From JASMHC01 sp042092935 (GTDB taxonomy: Bacteria > Pseudomonadota > Alphaproteobacteria > Rhodobacterales > Rhodobacteraceae): a stretch of DNA of 14,746 nucleotides. Location of the stretch: assembly GCA_042092935.1 (NCBI GenBank), contig JBELFK010000069.1, forward strand, positions 1 to 14,746, given 5' to 3'. A program made the position numbers and the translations under genes. Below the pieces are notes generated by a model, which was not told the DNA's origin, ran no database searches, and saw nothing but the letters and a program-made list of their open reading frames with translations. Shown in pieces: positions 1 through 7,287 of this stretch (positions are counted from its first letter, which is position 1; the number at the start of each line of letters is the position of its first letter).

Positions 1-33
1 GACCTCAGCACCATACCGGACCTGATTTCCTGA
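1..33 (+). CDS. 3' end of an upstream gene (partial, unidentified)
   Basis: The first bases read in frame 1 as DLSTIPDLIS followed by a TGA at 31-33. That stop overlaps the ATG of the next gene (TGATG). The same tight overlap joins the following genes, so this is probably the tail of the preceding member of the same operon. Ten residues are too few to assign a family. The open frame could also be chance, because only eleven codons are visible. Confidence 0.4.
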   Translation, partial: DLSTIPDLIS

Positions 34-860
34 TGCCGCGCTTCACAACGTCCGATGGGCTGTCCCTGCACTATAGCGACGAAGGCCAGGGCCTACCTGT
101 CCTCGCGCTCGCGGGGCTTACGCGTAACGGCTCGGATTTTGACTATGTCGCGCCGCATCTCAAAGGGGTCCGGCTGATCCGGCTGGACTATCGCGGGCGC
201 GGGAAATCAGATTGGGCGGATGATTGGGCAACCTATTCAATCCCCATCGAGGCGCGGGATGCGGTTGAACTTCTGGACCACCTTGCGATCGACAGGGCCG
301 CTATTCTCGGGACGTCACGCGGCGGGCTGATCGCGATGGTCCTCGCCGCCACGGTCAAGGATCGGTTGCTTGGCATTGCGCTGAATGACATCGGCCCCGC
401 GCTCGATACCGCAGGCCTTGATGTTATCAAAACCTACATCGGGCAAAATCCGGTTTGGAAAACCCATGCCGAGGCCGCGGCTGAGCGCCCCGCCGCAATG
501 GCCGGCTTTGCCAATGTGCCCGCTGAGCGCTGGCTGGCCGAAGTCAGGAAACTCTACGTCGAAACGCCGGACGGTTTGACCCTAACCTACGATCCGAAAC
601 TGCGCGACGCGGTGTTGGCAGCGGCGAGCGAATTGGCGCCAGACCTCTGGCCGCTGTTCGATTTGATGCAGGGCCTGCCCTTGGCGTGCATTCGCGGGGC
701 CAACTCGGATTTGCTGTCGCGCGATACCCTATTGCAGATGCAGGCTCGCCGCCCCGACATGATCGCCGCCACCGCCCCAGACCGCGGTCACATCCCGTTC
801 CTCGACGAACCCGAGGCATTGGACGCCCTGACGAAATGGCTAAAGGAAATGGACGCATGA
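33..860 (+). CDS. alpha/beta-fold hydrolase (first of three in the operon)
   Basis: This is a 275-residue cytoplasmic hydrolase of the alpha/beta-hydrolase fold, with no signal peptide or membrane segment. The nucleophile elbow GTSRGG puts the catalytic serine at residue 95. The oxyanion-hole region is the early LALAGLTRNG stretch, and the DYRGRGKS motif (about 52-59) is typical of the MhpC/epoxide hydrolase-like branch. The likely acid is Asp226 (GANSD) and the base is His253 in DRGHIPFLDEP. The ATG at 33 overlaps the previous stop, and its own TGA overlaps the ATG of the dehydratase gene at 857, so translation is probably coupled. The substrate cannot be read from sequence. An ester, lactone or amide feeding the downstream PLP enzyme is a guess from context. 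Fold assignment is secure; specific function is unknown. Confidence 0.9.
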   Translation: MPRFTTSDGLSLHYSDEGQGLPVLALAGLTRNGSDFDYVAPHLKGVRLIRLDYRGRGKSDWADDWATYSIPIEARDAVELLDHLAIDRAAILGTSRGGLIAMVLAATVKDRLLGIALNDIGPALDTAGLDVIKTYIGQNPVWKTHAEAAAERPAAMAGFANVPAERWLAEVRKLYVETPDGLTLTYDPKLRDAVLAAASELAPDLWPLFDLMQGLPLACIRGANSDLLSRDTLLQMQARRPDMIAATAPDRGHIPFLDEPEALDALTKWLKEMDA

Positions 861-1825
861 ACATCGACATGATCCACGCCGCCGCCGAGCGCATTCAGGG
901 CCACGGACGCAAGACACCGATGCTGTCCTCGCCCTTTCTGGATGAAATCGCAGGGCGCAAACTGCTCGTCAAAGCCGAATGCCTGCAACACACCGGCAGC
1001 TTCAAGTTTCGCGGTGCATGGTCCGCGATCTCGGCGCTTGGTGAAGCGGAACGCAAACGCGGGGTGATTGCCTTTTCCAGCGGCAACCACGGTCAGGGCA
1101 TTCCCTTCGCCGCCGCCCATTTCGGCGCGCCGGCTGTCGTGGTGATGCCCAAGGACGCCCCATCGCTCAAGATCGAAAACACACGCGCCCTCGGGGCCGA
1201 AGTCATCCTCTATGACCGCGAAACCGAGGACCGTGACGAAATCGGTGCGCGGCTGGCAAAAGAACGCGGGTTGACCCTGATTAAGCCCTTCGACAACGCC
1301 GAGGTGATCGCGGGCCAAGGGACAACCGGTCTTGAAATTGCCGAGCAGGCGCAGGAATTTGGCGTGGCCTCGGGCGACGTGTTGGTCTGCTGCGGCGGCG
1401 GTGGCCTGACCTCGGGCATCGCGCTGGCGCTTGAAGCCCATGCCCCCGACATGCGCGCCCGACCTGTTGAGCCCGAAGGGTATGACGACGTATTTCGCAG
1501 CCTTGCCGCAGGCACGATCCAGCGCAACAGCCAGCAAAGCGGCGGTATCTGCGACGCGATCATCACGCCGCAGCCCGGTGAATTGACCTTCCCGATCATG
1601 CACCGCCTTTGCGGGTCGGGCATTGTGGTCACCGAGGACGAGGCCCTGAAAGCCATGGCGCTGATCTTCCAACGCCTGAAAGTCGTCGCCGAGCCAGGCG
1701 GGGCAGTCGCTGTGGCCGCTGCCCTTTTTCACGCAGACGAAATCGAGGGCGACGCCGTGGTCGCCGTCATTTCCGGCGGCAATGTCGATGCCGCAATGTT
1801 CACACGCGCTTTGGAGACTTTATAA
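857..1825 (+). CDS. PLP-dependent serine/threonine (or hydroxyaspartate) dehydratase-like enzyme, fold type II
   Basis: This 322-residue enzyme belongs to the threonine dehydratase/serine racemase family. It probably eliminates the beta-hydroxyl of a hydroxy-amino acid to give a 2-oxo acid and ammonia. The PLP lysine is K50 in SFKFRG. The SSGNHGQ loop (74-80), the tetraglycine phosphate-binding loop (G180-G183) and the late SGGN (306-309) are all intact. The EPEGYDD segment matches the Mg-binding site of serine racemase (acidic residues E205 and D211). There is no C-terminal ACT regulatory domain, so this is the short catabolic type and not biosynthetic IlvA. The ATG at 857 lies in an ATGA overlap with the preceding stop; an upstream in-frame start at 686 would run deep into the hydrolase gene and was rejected. 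Threo-3-hydroxyaspartate dehydratase, serine racemase and an EutB-like enzyme are alternatives that sequence alone does not separate. Confidence 0.9.
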   Translation: MNIDMIHAAAERIQGHGRKTPMLSSPFLDEIAGRKLLVKAECLQHTGSFKFRGAWSAISALGEAERKRGVIAFSSGNHGQGIPFAAAHFGAPAVVVMPKDAPSLKIENTRALGAEVILYDRETEDRDEIGARLAKERGLTLIKPFDNAEVIAGQGTTGLEIAEQAQEFGVASGDVLVCCGGGGLTSGIALALEAHAPDMRARPVEPEGYDDVFRSLAAGTIQRNSQQSGGICDAIITPQPGELTFPIMHRLCGSGIVVTEDEALKAMALIFQRLKVVAEPGGAVAVAAALFHADEIEGDAVVAVISGGNVDAAMFTRALETL

Positions 1826-2619
1826 TGCCGATAGCCCCTCTTTCAGACATCAACATCCACTACCGCGAAGACGGCGACCCCAGCGGCGCGCCCATTGTGT
1901 TCGCCAACTCTCTCGGCACGGACATGCGTATGTGGGACAAGATCGTCGCTGATCTGCCCGCAGGCCTGCGGATCATCCGTTATGACATGCGCGGCCACGG
2001 TCTGTCGGATTGCCCGAAGGGACCCTATACCATGGGGGCCCTGGTGCGCGACGCCGAAGGGCTTCTCGATCACCTCGGCGTCAAAAACAGCCTGTTTGTC
2101 GGTCTTTCGATCGGAGGGCTGGTCGCACAGGGCCTGTCCGTCAAACGGCTTGATCTCGTGCGCGCTGTGGTTCTGTCAAACACCGCCGCCAAAATTGGCA
2201 CGCAGTCGATGTGGGCCGACCGGATCGAGGCTGCGACCAACGGCGGGATCGAGGCTTTGGCCGACGCGACCATGGACCGCTGGTTTCCCCCGGCGTTTCA
2301 GGCCACACCTGAACTGTCGCAGTGGCGCAACATGCTGACACGCACCCCGCTTGAGGGGTTTATCGGCTGCATGCACGCGATCTCGGGCACGGATTTCTAC
2401 ACGCCGACCAGTGGCCTGCGCCTGCCCGCCATTGCCATTGCGGGGTCCGAGGACAAAGCGACCCCGCCCGATCTTCTGCGCGAAACCATCGACCTGATCC
2501 CAGGGTCGAAATTCCACCTGATCCGGCGGGCGGGCCATGTCCCGTGCATCGATCAGCCAAAAGCCTACCTGCAAATCCTCACCGACTTTATCGCCGAGAC
2601 CGGTCATCTGAATGGCTGA
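1825..2619 (+). CDS. alpha/beta hydrolase, 3-oxoadipate enol-lactonase (PcaD)-like
   Basis: This is a 264-residue alpha/beta hydrolase resembling PcaD-type enol-lactonases. The N-terminal INIHYREDGDP, the YDMRGHGLSD segment (53-62), the nucleophile elbow GLSIGG (Ser95), Asp210 in AGSEDKATPP and His238 in AGHVPCIDQP are all in the order expected for the family. The start is the ATG at 1825, which overlaps the TAA of the dehydratase gene (TAATG); the frame is open further upstream, but that would overlap the dehydratase heavily. No other protocatechuate-pathway gene is nearby, so a role in the beta-ketoadipate pathway is not supported. The enzyme more likely opens a different lactone or ester handled by this operon. 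Its 3' end overlaps the next hydrolase gene by 8 nt. Confidence 0.88.
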   Translation: MPIAPLSDINIHYREDGDPSGAPIVFANSLGTDMRMWDKIVADLPAGLRIIRYDMRGHGLSDCPKGPYTMGALVRDAEGLLDHLGVKNSLFVGLSIGGLVAQGLSVKRLDLVRAVVLSNTAAKIGTQSMWADRIEAATNGGIEALADATMDRWFPPAFQATPELSQWRNMLTRTPLEGFIGCMHAISGTDFYTPTSGLRLPAIAIAGSEDKATPPDLLRETIDLIPGSKFHLIRRAGHVPCIDQPKAYLQILTDFIAETGHLNG

Positions 2620-3322
2620 CATCCTGTTGGTCCACGGGGCAGCTCACGGCGCGTGGTGTTGGCGTGAGACAACCCCGGCGCTGCAAGCCCTCGGGCACGC
2701 GGTCAAGGCCATCGATCTGCCCAGCCACGGAGACGACCCGACCCCCGTCAACGAGGTGACACTGGACCGATATGCAGAGTGCATCATCGAAGCACTGGAC
2801 ACGCGCAGCGTCATTGTCGGGCACTCCATGGCGGGCTATCCAATCAGCCTTGTCGCGGAACGCAGACCCGACTTGTCGCAGCGGCTGATCTATCTATGTG
2901 CTTACGTTCCGAAATCCGGCCATACGCTTAGCCAGATGCGCAAACTCTCGGACCATCAACCTTTGGCCCCCGCCTTTGTCTTGGCCGCAGACCGCAAAAG
3001 TTTCACCTTTGACGGCGCCATGGTCAGGGACCGGTTTTATGCCGACTGCTCGGACGCGCAAATCGCCTACGCCAAAGCCCGTCTGTCACCCCAGGCAATT
3101 GCCCCAAACGAAACCGTTGTGACCCTGAGCGACCGTTATGCCCAAGTGCCGCGCAATTACATCCGTTGCACGCGAGACGGCGCCATTCCTTATGACCTGC
3201 AAGTTGCCATGACGGAAAGCTGGCCTCCGTCTGATGTTGTCGATATCGAGACCTCTCATTCTCCGTTTTTCTCGGCCCCTGATACTCTGGCGGCCCAAAT
3301 TGATCGGTTCATTCGTGCCTGA
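2612..3322 (+). CDS. alpha/beta hydrolase, plant methyl esterase/EstC-like
   Basis: This 236-residue hydrolase is from a different subfamily than its two neighbours. It starts directly with the core strand ILLVHGAAHGAWCW (4-17), the hallmark of the plant methylesterase/hydroxynitrile-lyase and bacterial EstC-like group. The nucleophile elbow GHSMAG gives Ser72. The acid is probably Asp189 in CTRDGAI, and the base is His216 in SHSPFFS. The protein has no cap insertion of any size, consistent with small ester substrates. Its ATG overlaps the end of the PcaD-like gene by 8 nt, and its stop overlaps the GTG of the transporter gene by 8 nt. It may be an esterase or a C-C lyase; the sequence does not decide between them. 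Confidence 0.88.
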   Translation: MADILLVHGAAHGAWCWRETTPALQALGHAVKAIDLPSHGDDPTPVNEVTLDRYAECIIEALDTRSVIVGHSMAGYPISLVAERRPDLSQRLIYLCAYVPKSGHTLSQMRKLSDHQPLAPAFVLAADRKSFTFDGAMVRDRFYADCSDAQIAYAKARLSPQAIAPNETVVTLSDRYAQVPRNYIRCTRDGAIPYDLQVAMTESWPPSDVVDIETSHSPFFSAPDTLAAQIDRFIRA

Positions 3323-4372
3323 CCTCACCAAAACGCCAAAACTGGCCATGGCGGCAATTTTGATGCTGTTCATGATCGACGCCATGGGGATCGGCCTGAT
3401 GATGCCGGTCATGCCAAGCCTGATTCAAGAGGTCACCGGCGAGGACATCAGCCGCGCCGCCCTCTGGGGCGGCATGTTGACCACCAGCTTTGCAGTCATG
3501 CAATTCCTCTGCGCCCCGACCATCGGAGCCCTGTCGGACGTCTTCGGTCGGCGCGTCGTGTTGATCGTGTCGTTGCTCGTCATGGCNNNNNNNNNNNNNN
3601 NNNNNNNNNNNNNNNNNNNNNNNNNNNNNNNNNNNNNNNNNNNNNNNNNNNNNNNNNNNNNNNNNNNNNNNNNNNNNNNNNNNNNNCGATCAACATCCTG
3701 TTCATCTATTTCGTCCTGCCCGAAACCGTCAAAAAGCGCTCGTTCAAGCTGCCGAACTGGGCCAAGATCAATCCGCTGTCCACGTTCAGCGTTGTGGTGA
3801 AACACAGACAGCTTCGCTTGATCCTGACGATCATCCTGCTCAACGAGATCTCGTTTATCGTCTATCCCGCTGTTTGGTCGTTTTTCACAATCGAGCGTTT
3901 TGACTGGACCCCGTCGCAGGTCGGCATGTCGCTGGCCCTGTTCGGGCTGTGCATGGCCTTCGTGCAAGCGGTCGTCATACGCATCTACCTCAAACACTTG
4001 GGCGAGGTGAAAACAGTGGTCGTGGGCTTGTCGATGAACATCGTGGTCTTCTCGGCCATGACCTTTCTTGAAACCGGCTGGATCGCACTGGCGCTGATCC
4101 CGATTTCGGCGATGGGCGCGGTGATCCTGCCCCCGCTGAAAGCCATCATGAGCAAACAAACCCCCGAGGACGCCCAAGGCGCATTGCTGGGCGTCGTTGC
4201 TTCGACCTCCTCGGTCGGTGCCATCATCGGGCCGTTGATCGCGACCTACAGCTTCCGGCTGTTCACCGGAGAGGATGCAATAACCTACTTGCCCGGAATT
4301 CCCTTTGCGGTCTCTGCGCTGATGATGGTTATTAGCCTGTTCCTGATCGCCCGCATCAATCCGACCGACTAG
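3315..4372 (+). CDS. MFS transporter, Tet-like (TCR/Tet) family, interrupted by an assembly gap
   Basis: This is an inner-membrane major facilitator protein. The first part has the DAMGIGLMMPVMP segment (22-34) typical of TetA-like 12-helix antiporters, and motif A GALSDVFGRR (71-80) between helices 2 and 3. The part after the N run starts near helix 6 (FVLPET) and continues with hydrophobic helices to the end at INPTD. Helices 3-5 fall in the gap. The reading frame changes across the 100 Ns (position modulo 3 goes from 0 to 2), which an arbitrary gap length explains, so this is not evidence of a pseudogene. GTG at 3315 is the chosen start because it places a short polar tail before helix 1 and overlaps the previous stop; ATG at 3348 is the alternative. 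Resemblance to TetA does not mean tetracycline transport, and the operon context points to a metabolite or its by-product. Confidence 0.85.
3587..3686. other. assembly gap (100 Ns)
   Basis: Exactly 100 unknown bases lie inside the transporter gene. Both flanks belong to the same protein, but the frames do not agree at this length: an intact gene needs a true gap of 3k+2 nt, and 100 is 3k+1. Compared from memory with TetA-like proteins, about 80-95 residues are missing, so the real gap is nearer 250-290 nt. Confidence 0.97.
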
Positions 4373-4381
4373 GCCATTTCT

Positions 4382-4391
4382 GTAAATTTAC
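4382..4391. promoter_or_regulatory. AT-rich perfect palindrome GTAAATTTAC upstream of the dehydrogenase operon
   Basis: This 10-nt perfect palindrome begins 9 nt after the transporter stop and about 80 nt before the alcohol dehydrogenase ATG. It is the most AT-rich point of the intergenic region. It could be a regulator half-site or part of a promoter, but a 10-mer palindrome may occur by chance. Confidence 0.25.
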
Positions 4392-4414
4392 GTCACGTTG
4401 GTCGCATTTGGCAT

Positions 4415-4432
4415 TGATCGCACCCACGATCA
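4415..4432. promoter_or_regulatory. candidate operator TGATCG-N6-CGATCA
   Basis: A perfect 6-nt inverted repeat with a 6-nt spacer lies about 40 nt upstream of the alcohol dehydrogenase start. The geometry fits a dimeric helix-turn-helix repressor or LysR-type site. No regulator gene for the operon is inside the window, so the partner is unknown. Confidence 0.35.
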
Positions 4433-4471
4433 CTCGCAACCTGCAAGAAACGCAAAGACGAGGCGCACTTA

Positions 4472-5557
4472 ATGCAGACCATCAAAGCAGCCGTTTGTCG
4501 CGAGTTCGGCAAACCCCTCCAGATCGAAGACATTCAGATCGCGGCCCCAAACCAAGGCGAGATCGAAGTCACGCTTGAGGCCTGCGCGATCTGCCATTCC
4601 GACATCTCCTATGCCGACGGCGCTTGGGGTGGCACCCTGCCTGCGGTCTACGGCCACGAGGCCGCCGGTCATATCACCGCCCTCGGCGAGGGCGTCAAAA
4701 ACCTCAGGATCGGCGACACGGTTGTCGTCACGCTGATCCGCGCTTGCGGCCAGTGCCCCAACTGTTCCTCGGGCAAGCCTGTCATCTGCTCAACCAGCGG
4801 CGGGGACCAAGGCCCCCTGCGCGACGCCACCGGAGCGCCGCTTGAACAGGCCATGAATTCAGGCGCTTTCGCCGAAAAAGTCGTGGTTGACCAAAGTCAG
4901 GTTGTCGTCATCCCCGACGATATGTCGCTCGACGCGGCATCGCTGATCGCCTGTGGTGTCATCACCGGCGTCGGCGCTGTCGTCAACGCGGCCCAACTCC
5001 GCGCAGGTCAAGACGTCGTCGTGATCGGTGCTGGGGGCGTCGGCCTCAACGCCATCCAAGGCGCCCGCATCGCCGGCGCCCGCCGGATCATCGCGGTCGA
5101 TATGAGCGCTGAAAAACTGGAAATCGCCAAGGAATTCGGCGCAACCGACGGCGTGCTTGGCTCGGACGACAAGCCGTGGAAAGCGGCGTTTGACAAAATG
5201 GGCAAAGGCGCGGACGCCGTCATCGTCACCGTCGGCGCGATCCCCGCCTATGACGCGGCCCCACGCTATCTGGCCCCGGGCGGCAAAGTCATCATCGTCG
5301 GCATGCCCCCCTCGGACGCGCTGTCGCAATACGAACCCGGCATTCTGGCCGCCATCGGTCAGGGCATGGTCGGCTCGAAAATGGGCGACACGGTCATCAA
5401 ACGGGATATTCCGTGGATGGTGGACCTCTACCAGCAAGGCCGCCTGAAGCTCGACGAATTGATCTCGGGCCATTGGCGTCTCGATCAAATCAACGAGGCG
5501 ATTGCCGACACGAAAACCGGCACCGCCAAACGAAACGTCATCGTCTTCAATCGCTAG
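4472..5557 (+). CDS. zinc-dependent medium-chain alcohol dehydrogenase
   Basis: This 361-residue cytoplasmic NAD(P)-dependent dehydrogenase keeps the complete zinc ADH signature. Catalytic zinc ligands are C41 (CHSD), H62/E63 (GHEAAGH) and C161 (ACGVITG). The structural zinc site is C92, C95, C98 and C106. The Rossmann motif is GAGGVG (186-191), and the strand-end D210 in AVDMS suggests NAD rather than NADP. Overall it resembles class III-like ADHs, but it is not assigned as glutathione-dependent formaldehyde dehydrogenase. The ATG at 4472 is preceded by GACGAGG about 8 nt upstream. The gene lies 15 nt upstream of the 2-oxoglutarate oxygenase gene, so the two are very likely co-transcribed. 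In that setting it may oxidise an alcohol or hydroxy-intermediate before or after phosphonate cleavage. The substrate is inferred from position only. Confidence 0.92.
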   Translation: MQTIKAAVCREFGKPLQIEDIQIAAPNQGEIEVTLEACAICHSDISYADGAWGGTLPAVYGHEAAGHITALGEGVKNLRIGDTVVVTLIRACGQCPNCSSGKPVICSTSGGDQGPLRDATGAPLEQAMNSGAFAEKVVVDQSQVVVIPDDMSLDAASLIACGVITGVGAVVNAAQLRAGQDVVVIGAGGVGLNAIQGARIAGARRIIAVDMSAEKLEIAKEFGATDGVLGSDDKPWKAAFDKMGKGADAVIVTVGAIPAYDAAPRYLAPGGKVIIVGMPPSDALSQYEPGILAAIGQGMVGSKMGDTVIKRDIPWMVDLYQQGRLKLDELISGHWRLDQINEAIADTKTGTAKRNVIVFNR

Positions 5558-5572
5558 CTTTGGGGAAACACC

Positions 5573-6703
5573 ATGATCGACACCGTCCGCATCACCGAAA
5601 ACGGCGCAATTGTCGAGGTCGATCACAACGCCACGACTCACCGCTTTCATGCGCTCTGGCTGCGCGACAACGCGCCCACCCCGGACACCCGCGATCCCGA
5701 CAATGGCCAACGTCTCATCACGATGGCCGATCTGGCGTTGAACACCACCGTCGTCGCGGCCTCGGCGGCGGGCGGCAAGCTGGCGCTGACCTTCGCGCCG
5801 GACCCGCACGATTGCATCTATGACGCCGAGTGGTTGATCGCGCACGCCTATGACGCAAAGCCCGCCGCCCTGCCCGGTCAGCTACCAGACGGGGCCGAGG
5901 CTTGGGACGCCGGGCTCAACGCCACCGTGCCCACGGGCACTTATCCCGATCTGGCAAGCGACCCGAACGCCCTGCGCAACTGGCTCGCCAAAATCCGCAC
6001 ATACGGCTTTGCCAAGGTCACCGACCTGCCTGTCGAACCGCTCAACCTGTTCAAGATCGTCGACCTGTTTGGCTATGTGCGCGAAACCAACTACGGCCGC
6101 CATTTCGAAGTCCGAACCGAGGTGAACCCCGTCAACCTCGCGTTCACGGGACTCGGGCTGCAAGCCCACACCGACAACCACTACCGCGATCCCGTGCCAA
6201 CGCTGCAAGTCTTGTCCTGCCTGGAGAACTCGGCCGAGGGCGGCGAAAACATGGTCGTCGATGGCTTTGCCTGCACGCGTCGCCTGCAACAGGAAGATCC
6301 GCGCGCGTTTGATCTGCTCAGCAAATACACCGCGCGTTTTGCCTACGAGGGGTCATCGGACGTTGCGCTCCATTCGCGTCGCCCGATGATCGACCTCGCG
6401 CCGGACGGTGTCTTGCAGACCATCCGCTTCAACTCGCGCTCGATCGCACCGCTGGTCGATGTCCCCTTCGACGACATGGCCGACTATTACGCCGCCTACA
6501 AACGCCTCTCTGACATCATCGACGACCCCGCGATGGAGGTCACCTTCAAGCTCTCCCCAGGCGAGGCCTTCATCGTCGACAACACCCGCGTCCTGCACGC
6601 CCGCAAGGGCTATTCCGGCGAAGGCCACCGCTGGCTACAAGGCTGCTACGCCGACAAGGACGGTCTCTTGTCCACCCTCTGCGCGCTCGAGAAAACCTTA
6701 TGA
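5573..6703 (+). CDS. tmpA: Fe(II)/2-oxoglutarate oxygenase, gamma-butyrobetaine hydroxylase family, TmpA-like
   Basis: This 376-residue non-heme iron oxygenase has a short N-terminal GBBH-type domain (about 1-95, including LWLRDNAP at 28-35) and a TauD-like catalytic domain. The iron ligands are H199 and D201 (HTDNHYRD) and H342 (LHARKG), with R353 nearby as a likely 2-oxoglutarate anchor. Proteins of this type include gamma-butyrobetaine hydroxylase and TmpA, which hydroxylates 2-trimethylaminoethylphosphonate at the carbon next to phosphorus. The TmpA reading is preferred because the next gene, overlapping by ATGA, is a TmpB/PhnZ-like enzyme. The N-terminal domain lacks the cysteine cluster that binds structural zinc in human gamma-butyrobetaine hydroxylase. 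A GGGGAA ribosome binding site (5562-5567) precedes the ATG at 5573. Carnitine synthesis is the main alternative. The symbol reflects family plus pairing and is not proof of substrate. Confidence 0.8.
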   Translation: MIDTVRITENGAIVEVDHNATTHRFHALWLRDNAPTPDTRDPDNGQRLITMADLALNTTVVAASAAGGKLALTFAPDPHDCIYDAEWLIAHAYDAKPAALPGQLPDGAEAWDAGLNATVPTGTYPDLASDPNALRNWLAKIRTYGFAKVTDLPVEPLNLFKIVDLFGYVRETNYGRHFEVRTEVNPVNLAFTGLGLQAHTDNHYRDPVPTLQVLSCLENSAEGGENMVVDGFACTRRLQQEDPRAFDLLSKYTARFAYEGSSDVALHSRRPMIDLAPDGVLQTIRFNSRSIAPLVDVPFDDMADYYAAYKRLSDIIDDPAMEVTFKLSPGEAFIVDNTRVLHARKGYSGEGHRWLQGCYADKDGLLSTLCALEKTL

Positions 6704-7287
6704 CACCCCCAGATTATGCAAGTCTGACCAAAGACAACATCGTCGCCTTCATCGGCGATATATTCGAACGCCGCGGCGACGAAGAATACCTGGGCGAGGC
6801 CGTTACCATGGCCCAACACATGCTCCAGGGCGCGACGCTTGCCGAACAGGGCGGGCTTGCGGAAGACATCATCGTCGCGGCCCTGCTGCACGACATCGGG
6901 CATTTCACCTCCGAATTCGGCACCTATCACCCCGACGATACGCAAGACCGCCACCACGAAGACGCCGGCGCCGATGTGCTCGCCCCTTTCTTTCCGTCCG
7001 TGGTGACCGATTGCGTGAAATACCACGTGGCGGCAAAGCGCTATCTCTGCGCAACAAAGCCCGAGTATGTCGCCCGCCTGTCCACGGCCTCGTTACACAC
7101 CTTGCAACTCCAGGGCGGCCCAATGAATGCCGCGGAAGTGGCCGACTTTGAAACCAACCCCAACCTGAAGAAAATCATTCAGGTCCGCTACCTCGACGAG
7201 GCCGGTAAAATCGCCGACATGCCAACGCCCGGCTACGCCCATTTCGCACCGATGGTGCAGCGCATCGTCGACGCCCATTGTGCCTAG
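6700..7287 (+). CDS. tmpB: HD-domain mixed-valent diiron oxygenase, PhnZ/TmpB-like (organophosphonate C-P cleavage)
   Basis: This 195-residue HD-domain protein is an oxygenase, not a phosphohydrolase, by its residue pattern. Residues corresponding to those reported for PhnZ appear with matching spacing: Y30 and E33 (YLGEA) for the substrate-gating loop, then H40, H64-D65, H68, H86, H109 and D166 as the diiron and substrate shell, and K113 in KYHVAAKRYL, which contacts the phosphonate in PhnZ. PhnZ and TmpB oxidise a 1-hydroxyphosphonate at the diiron site and release phosphate and a carboxylic acid. For TmpB the acid is glycine betaine. The gene overlaps the TmpA-like gene (ATGA at 6700), so the product of the first enzyme is probably the substrate of the second. 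Its TAG at 7285-7287 abuts the stop codon of the convergent GNAT gene. The exact amino substituent of the substrate remains open. Confidence 0.82.
   Translation: MTPPDYASLTKDNIVAFIGDIFERRGDEEYLGEAVTMAQHMLQGATLAEQGGLAEDIIVAALLHDIGHFTSEFGTYHPDDTQDRHHEDAGADVLAPFFPSVVTDCVKYHVAAKRYLCATKPEYVARLSTASLHTLQLQGGPMNAAEVADFETNPNLKKIIQVRYLDEAGKIADMPTPGYAHFAPMVQRIVDAHCA

Noticed and set aside
788..1732. Long - strand open frame opposite the PLP dehydratase
   Set aside because: The + strand gene has all PLP-enzyme motifs; the antisense frame is a high-GC shadow.
3315..4372. Tetracycline resistance gene
   Set aside because: Family resemblance to TetA covers many general transporters; the gene is in a metabolic operon without a tetR-like partner or mobile element.
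4859..5845. Long open frame (328 codons) on the - strand opposite the ADH and oxygenase genes
   Set aside because: Its composition is the mirror of strongly G/C-ending codons on the + strand; it crosses two well-supported genes and resembles no family.
6700..7287. HD-domain nucleotide phosphohydrolase
   Set aside because: The extra histidines, the YLGEA loop and the HVAAKRYL motif are those of the PhnZ/TmpB oxygenases and not of simple HD phosphohydrolases.
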